DNA of 11,210 nucleotides, from assembly GCA_017398245.1 (NCBI GenBank), contig JAFQGN010000247.1, forward strand, positions 1 through 11,210. Reading direction: 5' to 3'. This document shows, in pieces, positions 6,624-11,210 of the stretch. This DNA is from Clostridia bacterium. GTDB lineage: Bacteria > Bacillota_A > Clostridia > Christensenellales > Aristaeellaceae. Each line of letters begins with the position of its first letter. Positions within the stretch are counted from its first letter, which is position 1. Made by a program: the position numbers and the translations under genes. The notes under the pieces are model-generated. The model saw nothing but the letters and a program-made list of their open reading frames with translations. It made no database searches and was not told the DNA's origin.

Positions 6624-7064
6624 TTGAACCAGTACGAGGTTATGTACATCATCGATCCCACTGTTGAGGATCAGGCTCGTGCGGATCTCATCGCCCGTTT
6701 CAATTCTCTCGTTGAGCTGAATGGCGGCAAGGTGGACCGCGTTGACGAATGGGGCAAGCGCCGTCTGGCCTATACCATCGACTACAAGACGGAAGGCTAT
6801 TATGTACTTCTGTACATCACCGCGCCTTCCACTCTGCCCAAGGAGCTGGAACGCAACATGCAGATTTCCGACTCCGTTCTCCGCTATATGGTGATCCGCT
6901 TCGAGGGCGAACTGCCGCCCAAGAGGGAGCCGCTGCGTCCCTACGCGCAGGCCGCGCAGGCGACTGCTGAGGAAACCACCGCTCCGGCCGAGGAAGCCGC
7001 TCCCGCTGAGGAAGCCGCTGCCGAGACCACCGAGCAGGCGGAAGAGGCCACCACTGAGGCCTAA
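6624..7064 (+). CDS. rpsF: 30S ribosomal protein bS6 with Ala/Glu-rich tail
   Basis: This encodes small-subunit ribosomal protein bS6, 146 residues from a TTG start. The start is fixed by GGAGG 8 nt upstream of TTG and by the family N-terminus MNQYEVMYIIDP. An in-frame GTG at 6615 overlaps the ribosome binding site, and the far-upstream ATG at 6540 would include the whole leader. The bS6 fold covers about residues 1-97, including WGKRRLAYTI (43-52) and the conserved YYVLLY strand (59-64). From about 105 the chain becomes a low-complexity tail of Ala, Glu, Thr and Pro, which is common in bS6 but long here (about 40 residues). It is the first gene of the operon with ssb and rpsR, the usual bacterial arrangement; bS6 and bS18 are partners on the 30S platform. 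Confidence 0.97.
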   Translation: MNQYEVMYIIDPTVEDQARADLIARFNSLVELNGGKVDRVDEWGKRRLAYTIDYKTEGYYVLLYITAPSTLPKELERNMQISDSVLRYMVIRFEGELPPKREPLRPYAQAAQATAEETTAPAEEAAPAEEAAAETTEQAEEATTEA

Positions 7065-7117
7065 TATCACCATTTCAGTCTTTTCCGACCGTGTAACAAA
7101 AAGGCAGGTATGCGATT

Positions 7118-7558
7118 ATGAATAAGGCCATCCTTATCGGCAGGCTTGCTACCGACCCGGAGCTTCGCACCACGTCCGGCGGCGTTTCCGTCTGTCAGTT
7201 CCGTCTGGCAGTCAGCCGTCGCTTTGCTAACCAGCAGGGCGTTCGCGAGGCGGATTTCATCCCGATCGTTGTCTGGCGCCAGCAGGCGGAGACCTGTGCA
7301 AGGTATCTGTCCAAGGGCCGCCAGTGCGCCGTCGTCGGCACTATCCAGACCCGTTCCTATGATGCGCAGGACGGAACGAAGCGATATGTGACCGAAATCG
7401 TCGCAGACGAGGTGGAATTCCTGGGCTCCAGGGAAGATCGCCCCGCCCCCATGGGCGACGATCTGCCTATCCCGCCGGCGCAGAGCGCAGGCCCGAAGCC
7501 TTCTCTTAAGAAGGAAAGCGGCTTTGTCGAGATCGACGATGACGAATTGCCGTTCTGA
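7118..7558 (+). CDS. ssb: Single-stranded DNA-binding protein
   Basis: This encodes a 146-residue SSB. Residues 1-104 form the OB fold, beginning [17 protein letters not shown] and including [11 protein letters not shown] (25-35), ADFIPIVVW (45-53) and [16 protein letters not shown] (66-81). A short linker rich in Pro follows, then the acidic protein-interaction tip DDDELPF at the extreme C-terminus, which recruits replication and repair partners. It lies 53 bp after rpsF and 44 bp before rpsR. The ribosome binding site AGGCAGG is weaker than those of its two neighbours, which may lower SSB output relative to the ribosomal proteins. Confidence 0.98.
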   Translation: MNKAILIGRLATDPELRTTSGGVSVCQFRLAVSRRFANQQGVREADFIPIVVWRQQAETCARYLSKGRQCAVVGTIQTRSYDAQDGTKRYVTEIVADEVEFLGSREDRPAPMGDDLPIPPAQSAGPKPSLKKESGFVEIDDDELPF

Positions 7559-7602
7559 TGTTACCGGAACCAATCAAGACTCATAGCAAGGAGGATATCA
7601 CC

Positions 7603-7851
7603 ATGGCGGAAGATAGAGGCGCCCGTCGTCCGCGCGGCAAGCGTCCGCGCAGGAAGGTGTGCATGTTCTGCGTTGATAAGATCCAGCACATCGATTATAA
7701 GGACACGATCCGTCTGCGCCGTTTCACCAACGAGCGCGGCAAGATCCTGCCCCGCCGCATGTCCGGCACCTGTGCCAAGCACCAGCGTCAGCTTTCTGTC
7801 GCGATCAAGCGTGCTCGCAAGGTCGCTCTCATGCCCTACACTGCCGACTAA
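7603..7851 (+). CDS. rpsR: 30S ribosomal protein bS18
   Basis: This encodes the 82-residue small-subunit ribosomal protein bS18. After a basic N-terminal stretch come KVCMFC (18-23), IDYKD (30-34), IRLRRF (36-41) and [20 protein letters not shown] (45-64), all family hallmarks. C20, C23, C57 and H60 form a probable zinc site, so this is the cysteine-bearing form. The ATG at 7603 has AAGGAGG 8 nt upstream; in-frame codons back to 7558 precede that site and are excluded. It is the last gene of the operon and is followed 13 bp later by a strong terminator. Confidence 0.98.
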   Translation: MAEDRGARRPRGKRPRRKVCMFCVDKIQHIDYKDTIRLRRFTNERGKILPRRMSGTCAKHQRQLSVAIKRARKVALMPYTAD

Positions 7852-7864
7852 TTCAAGTCTGCAC

Positions 7865-7896
7865 AAGCCCTGTTCCTTCGGGAACAGGGCTTTTTT
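7865..7896 (+). terminator. Rho-independent terminator after rpsR
   Basis: An 11-bp perfect stem, AGCCCTGTTCC with GGAACAGGGCT (7866-7876 and 7881-7891), is capped by the stable tetraloop TTCG and runs into six T residues (7891-7896). This ends the rpsF-ssb-rpsR transcript. Confidence 0.96.
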
Positions 7897-7947
7897 GCGC
7901 CATCGCCTCTCCCCGCCTTTTACCGGCCCGCAAACCCCGTTCATCTC

Positions 7948-8434
7948 GCCCCGCGCTCCCTCTTCCCCTCCTCCGCACACCTTTCGTCCACGCAACCTTT
8001 TATCATGCGCGTCGCCTCACCGCGCTCCCCCTTCCCCTCCTCCGCACGCCTTTCGTCCATGCAACCTTTTATCATGCGCGTCGCCTCACCGCGCCCAACG
8101 CCTCCACCGCTATGTGTCAACCTCCCGCCCTCCATCGCTAACCGAACCAGCAAACGCCATGACCGCGCGCAAGAGCCGCCCCGCGCTCCCTCTCCCCTTT
8201 CCCGCCAAGCGCCCAGACAAAGCCTCCTCTCTCCCCTCCGCACACCTTCCTCTCACGCAACCTTTTACCACGCGCGTCGCCTCACTGCGCCCAACTCCTC
8301 CACCGCCCTGCGCCAACCGCATAGGCAAACGCCACGATCGCGCGCAAGAACCGCCCCGCACTTCCCTCTTCCCCCATCGCTAACCGAACCGGCCACTGCT
8401 GCGATCGCGCAAGAGCCGCCCCGCGCTCCCTTCC
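7948..8434. repeat. Pyrimidine-rich field of degenerate direct repeats, no credible gene
   Basis: The 594 bp between the rpsR terminator and the lipoprotein promoter are C/T-rich on the plus strand. A tandem pair with period 69 starts at 7965 and 8034 and differs at about two positions over about 60 bp; its core includes CAACCTTTTATCATGCGCG. A diverged third copy of that core lies near 8258. A second motif, CGCGCAAGAGCCGCCCCGCG, recurs near 8166, 8341 (diverged) and 8406. A third, CATCGCTAACCGAACC, occurs near 8134 and 8376. The larger spacing is roughly 175-197 bp. Open frames exist on both strands but overlap rpsR or have only repeat-driven composition, and none has a good ribosome binding site. 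No transposase or inverted ends are seen. Confidence 0.75.
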
Positions 8435-8490
8435 ATCTTTGCAAGGCGAAATTTTGCGCAAAGAGCCACATTTTGTCGGAGTGATTTCGG

Positions 8491-8519
8491 TTGCGCGCGC
8501 GGCCCGTAAATGCTACAAT
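8491..8519 (+). promoter_or_regulatory. Promoter for the lipoprotein gene, extended -10
   Basis: TTGCGC (8491-8496) is 17 bp from TACAAT (8514-8519). The -10 box is preceded by TGC, giving an extended -10 element that can offset the weak -35 box. The leader would be about 32 nt. Confidence 0.68.
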
Positions 8520-8557
8520 ATGCATATTCGATCGTTATTTAGGAGGATATGCCCGTT

Positions 8558-9151
8558 ATGAAACGTTCCGTTCGCATTCTGCTTTTCGTTCTTCTCACCG
8601 CTCTGATCGCCTTCGCGTTTTCCGGCTGCATGGATATCGGCGGCAATACCAAGCCCGATGTCACCGCCCCGCCCATGACCGCCTCCTATTATGAGGATTA
8701 CGACGCCGCCTACACCCACTATAACCAGGTCGCCTTTACCGATACCCTCGAGACCCTGACCGCCCGCTTCGGCGAGCCCGAGATCCTCGAGACCGAAAAC
8801 GGCAACAACTACACCTGGGTCTTGGAAGACGGCTACGGCTTCACCGCCGCCTTCTACGAGACCGGCGCGCTGCGCGTCAAGGTCGTCCATTACGAGGACA
8901 TCCGCCAGTTCAGCAAGCTAAGCAATTCCACCAACCTCAGCACCGTCGAATCCTTCGATAAGGACGTCGATTTCCAGACCTGCGTGGCCGTGTTCGCCGG
9001 CAGGCCCATCGAGATCGCTCAGATCGCCAATTCTTCCGACGGCAGCGATATCAAGCGCGTCTACACCTGGCTCGATCAGAACGACAACATCGTCCAGATC
9101 CTCTTCAAGGCCGACGGCAAGGTCGAATCCATCAGCTACAACGTCCAGTAA
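8558..9151 (+). CDS. Putative lipoprotein with two SmpA/BLIP-like halves
   Basis: The product has 197 residues. Residues 1-23 form a lipoprotein signal peptide (MKRSVR, then a hydrophobic core) ending in F-S-G-C24, so the mature protein would be lipidated at C24 and tethered to the outer face of the membrane. Residues 25-55 are a low-complexity linker. Two related halves follow: about 58-112, with LETLTARFGEPEIL and YTWVLEDGYGFTAAF, and about 136-197, with VAVFAGRPIEI and YTWLDQNDNIVQILF. The pattern of a helix, a G-[RE]-P turn and a strand-rich YTW segment resembles the SmpA/OmlA or beta-lactamase-inhibitor-like fold, judged by eye only. The ATG at 8558 gives a standard signal peptide with AGGAGG 11 nt upstream; an ATG at 8549 is only 2 nt from that site. 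The gene stands alone between repeat regions. Confidence 0.85.
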   Translation: MKRSVRILLFVLLTALIAFAFSGCMDIGGNTKPDVTAPPMTASYYEDYDAAYTHYNQVAFTDTLETLTARFGEPEILETENGNNYTWVLEDGYGFTAAFYETGALRVKVVHYEDIRQFSKLSNSTNLSTVESFDKDVDFQTCVAVFAGRPIEIAQIANSSDGSDIKRVYTWLDQNDNIVQILFKADGKVESISYNVQ

Positions 9152-9160
9152 GGCGCGGAG

Positions 9161-9270
9161 TTACGCCGGGGCTTCTCGCCCCAGACCCTCGCCAAAGGGG
9201 CTCCGCCCCTCTGGACACCCGTGCAGGGACTCCGTCCCTGCACCCTGCTTAAGGGATTTCATCCCTTAAG
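9161..9270. repeat. Cluster of short-loop hairpins after the lipoprotein gene
   Basis: Four perfect stems follow one another: GGGGC with GCCCC (9168-9182, loop TTCTC); AGGGGC with GCCCCT (9196-9210, loop TCC); TGCAGGGAC with GTCCCTGCA (9222-9242, loop TCC); and a 10-bp stem CTTAAGGGAT with ATCCCTTAAG (9248-9270, loop TTC). None is followed by a T-run. The first 40 bp recur at 10658-10700 beside the methyltransferase gene. Confidence 0.8.
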
Positions 9271-9308
9271 AATCCCGTATTTGGGGTCTGTCATCCTATC
9301 ACAACATA

Positions 9309-9346
9309 AAAAGGTCGGCTGCGCTTCCAGCGCGTGCCGGCCTTTT
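9309..9346 (+). terminator. Terminator-like hairpin downstream of the lipoprotein gene
   Basis: AAAAGGTCGGC (9309-9319) pairs with GCCGGCCTTTT (9336-9346) with one G-T wobble, and an inner stem GCGCT/AGCGC is capped by TCC. A-run and T-run flanks make it usable in both directions, but it lies about 160 bp beyond the lipoprotein stop and is the first plausible end for that transcript. Confidence 0.72.
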
Positions 9347-9372
9347 ACAATCATACCCTGGCACGAAAACAT

Positions 9373-9412
9373 GCCCGGTCCCGCTCTGTAAGTGCTGCCG
9401 GGCTTCTCGTTT
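9373..9412 (+). terminator. Second terminator-like hairpin
   Basis: GCCCGG (9373-9378) pairs with CCGGGC (9398-9403) around a 19-nt loop, followed by TTCTCGTTT. The stem is short and the loop long, so it is weaker than its neighbours. Confidence 0.45.
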
Positions 9413-9429
9413 GGGTACAGAAACGGTGT

Positions 9430-9493
9430 CCCCTAATTGAGGATCTTTAAGGGACTAATTCTATTAAGCGGGGTCTGGAGACAGAGTCTCCAG
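9430..9493. repeat. CCCCTAATTGAGG motif plus perfect hairpin
   Basis: The 13-bp motif CCCCTAATTGAGG (9430-9442) recurs at 9575-9587 and, inverted, at 10718-10730. It is followed by a perfect 8-bp hairpin, CTGGAGAC with GTCTCCAG (9475-9493, loop AGA). Confidence 0.7.
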
Positions 9494-9514
9494 CGTTTCC
9501 CTTTCGCAGCGCAC

Positions 9515-9557
9515 AAAAGCCCAGCCCACGCGGTACGCGTAGCCGGGCTTTTCTTTG
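9515..9557 (+). terminator. Third terminator-like hairpin
   Basis: AAAAGCCC (9515-9522) pairs with GGGCTTTT (9545-9552); an inner ACGCG/CGCGT stem is closed by GTA. The stem ends in TTTTCTTTG on the plus strand. The A-run on its left side makes it also usable on the minus strand, where it could end the methyltransferase transcript. Confidence 0.62.
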
Positions 9558-9574
9558 TTTTGATAGTAGTGGGT

Positions 9575-9773
9575 CCCCTAATTGAGGGTTCCAAGGCGCC
9601 GCGCCTGATTCGCAGAATCAGCCGTCGGCGGTTTTCCAGAAGGGAAAACTTTCAAACCCTGAAGGTTTGAAACCTCTGGGGAATCATTCCCCCTGCCAGA
9701 GAGTCCAGAGAGGCGGAGCCTCTTTGGCAGGGGGCGGGACAGAGTCCCGCCGTAACCCCCGGGGCAGCGCCCC
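9575..9773. repeat. Dense array of hairpin modules downstream of the methyltransferase gene
   Basis: At least seven stems occur in 200 bp: CTGATTC/GAATCAG (9605-9621), GTTTTCC/GGAAAAC (9631-9649), TTTCAAACC/GGTTTGAAA (9650-9672), GGGGAA/TTCCCC (9678-9692), AGAGGC/GCCTCT (9709-9723), GGCGGGAC/GTCCCGCC (9733-9751) and GGGGC/GCCCC (9761-9773). Most have 3-nt loops. Positions 9595-9631 match 10928-10964 in inverted orientation at 36 of 37 bases. The array ends 10 bp from the methyltransferase stop codon. Confidence 0.85.
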
Positions 9774-9783
9774 AGCGCTCCCC

Positions 9784-10641
9784 TTACTTCTCCCAGCGGC
9801 CGGTGCAGCCGCAGGGCAGCACGCCGCCGCTGCTGATGGGCAGCACCAGCTCGTCCGCGACGACCTTGCCGCCAAACCGGCTTCCCACCGAGAACGACAC
9901 CATATTGGAAATAACGGTGGACTGCAGCCCGGTCGTATACGAATTGACCAGGAAGAACAGCGGGGTGTCCGAAACGACCTTCGTGCAGGCCTGCAGAAGT
10001 TCCCACAGCTTGTCTTCCAGCTTCCAGATCTCGCCGCCGGGCCCGCGGCCGTAGCTGGGCGGGTCCATGAGCAGTCCGTCGTAATGGTTGCCTCTGCGCG
10101 CCTCACGTTCCACAAACTTCAGCGCGTCGTCCACGATCCAGCGCACGCTGGTCTCGTCAATTTTGGACAGCCTGCGGTTATCGCCCGCCCAGCTGACCAG
10201 TCCCTTGGCCGCGTCCACATGGGTCACATGCGCGCCCGCAGCCGCGCAGGCCATCGTCGCGCCGCCGGTGTAGCCAAACAGGTTCAGCACCTTGATGGGC
10301 CTGCCCGCATTGCGGATCTTTTCGCCCATCCAGTCCCAGTTGGCCGCCTGTTCCGGGAAGAGGCCCGTGTGCTTGAACCCGGTCGGATGCACCTGAAAGC
10401 GCAGCTTTTTGTAATCTACCGTCCAGTTGTCCGGCAGCTTGCGCTTGAAATCCCACGCGCCGCCGCCGCCCGAGGAGCGGTTGTACACAGCGTCCGCGAT
10501 CTTCCACAGGCCGGGGTTCTGCTTGGGCCAGATCGACTGCGGATCGGGCCTGCGCAAAATGATATCGCCCCAGCGCTCCAGCTTTTCGCCGTCGCCGGCG
10601 TCCAGCACTTCGTAATCTTTCCATCCGTCTGCAACGAACAT
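9784..10641 (-). CDS. Class I SAM-dependent methyltransferase, RlmI/RlmK-like (COG1092 type)
   Basis: The 285-residue product belongs to the Rossmann-fold methyltransferases that modify 23S rRNA in characterised relatives; the exact target here is unknown. The SAM-binding motif I is VLNLFGYTGGATMACAAAG (118-136), followed by the acidic end of strand 2, HVDAAK (141-146), and an acidic pair D171-D172. The catalytic-region motif is DGLLMDPPSYGRG (188-200). It lacks the N-terminal PUA domain of full-length RlmI, beginning instead with a short N-terminal region. The ATG at 10641 has GAGG 8 nt upstream; the frame is open to 10695, but that extension lies in the repeat array. The gene is isolated, with hairpin arrays on both sides. 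A TATAAT at 10790-10795 is a possible promoter. Confidence 0.92.
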   Translation of the reverse strand: MFVADGWKDYEVLDAGDGEKLERWGDIILRRPDPQSIWPKQNPGLWKIADAVYNRSSGGGGAWDFKRKLPDNWTVDYKKLRFQVHPTGFKHTGLFPEQAANWDWMGEKIRNAGRPIKVLNLFGYTGGATMACAAAGAHVTHVDAAKGLVSWAGDNRRLSKIDETSVRWIVDDALKFVEREARRGNHYDGLLMDPPSYGRGPGGEIWKLEDKLWELLQACTKVVSDTPLFFLVNSYTTGLQSTVISNMVSFSVGSRFGGKVVADELVLPISSGGVLPCGCTGRWEK

Positions 10642-10657
10642 AGCTTGTACCTCACGG

Positions 10658-10730
10658 TTACGCTGGGGGCTTCTCGCTCCCAGACCCCTCGCCAAAGGGA
10701 ACGATTCCCTTTGGAAACCTCAATTAGGGG
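10658..10730. repeat. Hairpin modules just upstream of the methyltransferase gene
   Basis: The first 43 bp are a diverged copy of 9161-9200, including a CTGGGGGC/GCTCCCAG stem with the same TTCTC loop. Then a perfect 10-bp stem, CCAAAGGGAA with TTCCCTTTGG (10692-10714, loop CGA), is followed by the inverted CCTCAATTAGGGG motif (10718-10730). Confidence 0.8.
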
Positions 10731-10749
10731 TGTCCTAATTATCAAAACT

Positions 10750-10779
10750 GGGGTTCTATCGATCCTTCGGTAGAACCCC
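10750..10779 (-). terminator. Hairpin upstream of the methyltransferase gene, terminator or attenuator
   Basis: GGGGTTCTA (10750-10758) pairs with TAGAACCCC (10771-10779), extended by a T-G wobble and two further pairs around ATCCTT. On the minus strand it is followed by AGTTTTGAT, a modest U-run. It could end transcripts coming from the ileS-like gene, or attenuate initiation from the TATAAT at 10790-10795. Confidence 0.6.
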
Positions 10780-10789
10780 AAAGCAACGC

Positions 10790-10795
10790 ATTATA
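10790..10795 (-). promoter_or_regulatory. Possible -10 box for the methyltransferase gene
   Basis: On the minus strand a perfect TATAAT occurs, but the best -35 candidate (TTGGAA, 19 bp away) is poor and there is no extended -10. If real, the leader is about 140 nt and includes the hairpin at 10750-10779 and the whole 10658-10730 module. Confidence 0.4.
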
Positions 10796-10816
10796 ACTAT
10801 CCCAATATACGGGATT

Positions 10817-10964
10817 CCAAAGGGATGAAATTCCTTTGGCAGAGGTGCAGGGGACAGAGTCCCCTGCCGGGGTGTCCAGAGGGAGAGGTGACAAACCTTT
10901 AGGTTTGTCAGTCCGGCTTTCGCCGGACCGCCGACGGCTGATTCTGCGAATCAGACGCGGCGCC
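10817..10964. repeat. Hairpin array between the methyltransferase and ileS-like genes
   Basis: Five stems follow in order: CCAAAGGGAT/ATTCCTTTGG (10817-10839, one G-T pair), GCAGGGGAC/GTCCCCTGC (10847-10867, loop AGA), TGACAAACC/GGTTTGTCA (10889-10910), GTCCGGC/GCCGGAC (10911-10928) and CTGATTC/GAATCAG (10938-10954). The last lies within a 37-bp block (10928-10964) that is the inverted partner of 9595-9631. Confidence 0.85.
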
Positions 10965-10999
10965 GCTGAGCCCTTTGGCGGGTGCGCCTCGTCCTCCCG

Positions 11000-11210
11000 T
11001 CAGGCCTTCCAGACGGAGAGAGTGGCGTCCTCACCGTTGATGGACCATTCCTTGCAATAGCAGTCCTCCGGCGCTTCGCACTCGTTCATCGCCACGCACA
11101 GAACGGCGTTCTTAATGGTCTCGCAGCCATTGGCCAGCACGCACATCAGCTTCTCTCCCGCCTTGCAGCACACGCCGATGCGGTCGGTCACGTCGAATCC
11201 GGCTTCCTTG
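11000..11210 (-). CDS. ileS: Probable C-terminal end of isoleucyl-tRNA synthetase, cut by window edge
   Basis: The frame is open at the right window edge and ends at TGA (11000-11002), giving the last 69 residues. It begins KEAGFDVTDRI and ends EWSINGEDATLSVWKA. Both segments resemble the extreme C-terminal domain of bacterial isoleucyl-tRNA synthetases (the DUF5915-type end), where E-G-[FY]-x-V-[ST]-D-R-I and an E-x-W-x-[IL]-N-G stretch are usual. This is recalled similarity, not a search. Eight of the 69 residues are Cys, at least two of them in CCK and CYC, which is unusually many. A GTG at 11191 is not a credible start because coding continues upstream. If correct, the enzyme charges tRNA-Ile in the cytoplasm; the catalytic HIGH and KMSKS motifs lie outside the window. 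Confidence 0.6.
   Translation of the reverse strand, partial: KEAGFDVTDRIGVCCKAGEKLMCVLANGCETIKNAVLCVAMNECEAPEDCYCKEWSINGEDATLSVWKA

Noticed and set aside
7673..8383. Pro/Arg-rich plus-strand frame and matching minus-strand frames in the repeat field
   Set aside because: The plus frame overlaps rpsR and its terminator. The minus frames only read out the repeats and lack good ribosome binding sites.
9595..10964. Composite transposon carrying the methyltransferase gene
   Set aside because: There is no transposase, no clear target duplication, and the module order on the two sides is not a mirror image: the CCTCAATTAGGGG motif is inside the 37-bp block on the right but outside it on the left.

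Overview
The window looks like a chromosomal core segment of a GC-rich, Gram-positive-type anaerobe of the class Clostridia. The evidence is the clostridial gene order pta-ackA-yceD-rpmF, strong AGGAGG-type ribosome binding sites, sigma-A-type promoters, a DacF-like carboxypeptidase and lipoprotein-type secretion. No species can be named from the sequence alone. No CRISPR array, prophage, transposase, rRNA or tRNA gene was seen.

Layout. (1) 1-2711, minus strand: the 5' part of a D-Ala-D-Ala carboxypeptidase gene, preceded in the same transcription unit by a secreted protein built from nine alternating Cys-pair repeats; a promoter at 2558-2586 serves both. (2) 2671-3594, minus: yceD (DUF177) and rpmF (bL32), with a near-perfect promoter upstream and a perfect-stem terminator downstream. 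(3) 3696-6400, minus: pta and ackA, the acetyl-CoA to acetate/ATP pathway. They are separated by a 372-bp gap holding four tandem copies of a folded repeat. (4) 6505-7896, plus: the rpsF-ssb-rpsR operon with promoter, a two-hairpin leader and a strong terminator. (5) 7897-8490: a pyrimidine-rich field of degenerate repeats without a credible gene. (6) 8491-9151, plus: a small lipoprotein gene with its own promoter. (7) 9152-10964: two intergenic hairpin arrays on either side of a minus-strand RlmI/RlmK-type methyltransferase gene. (8) 11000-11210, minus: what looks like the C-terminal end of isoleucyl-tRNA synthetase.

The coding content is mostly housekeeping: central energy metabolism, translation, replication and wall maintenance. 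The unusual material is mainly between genes. The strongest candidate for something undescribed is the four-copy element between pta and ackA (4971-5260). Each copy can form an outer GGATC/GATCC stem enclosing two hairpins, and the second hairpin changes sequence between copies while keeping its pairing. A second, unrelated family of short-loop hairpin modules fills the gaps around the methyltransferase gene, including a 37-bp inverted pair differing at one base. The alternating Cys-repeat secreted protein is the most interesting coding feature.
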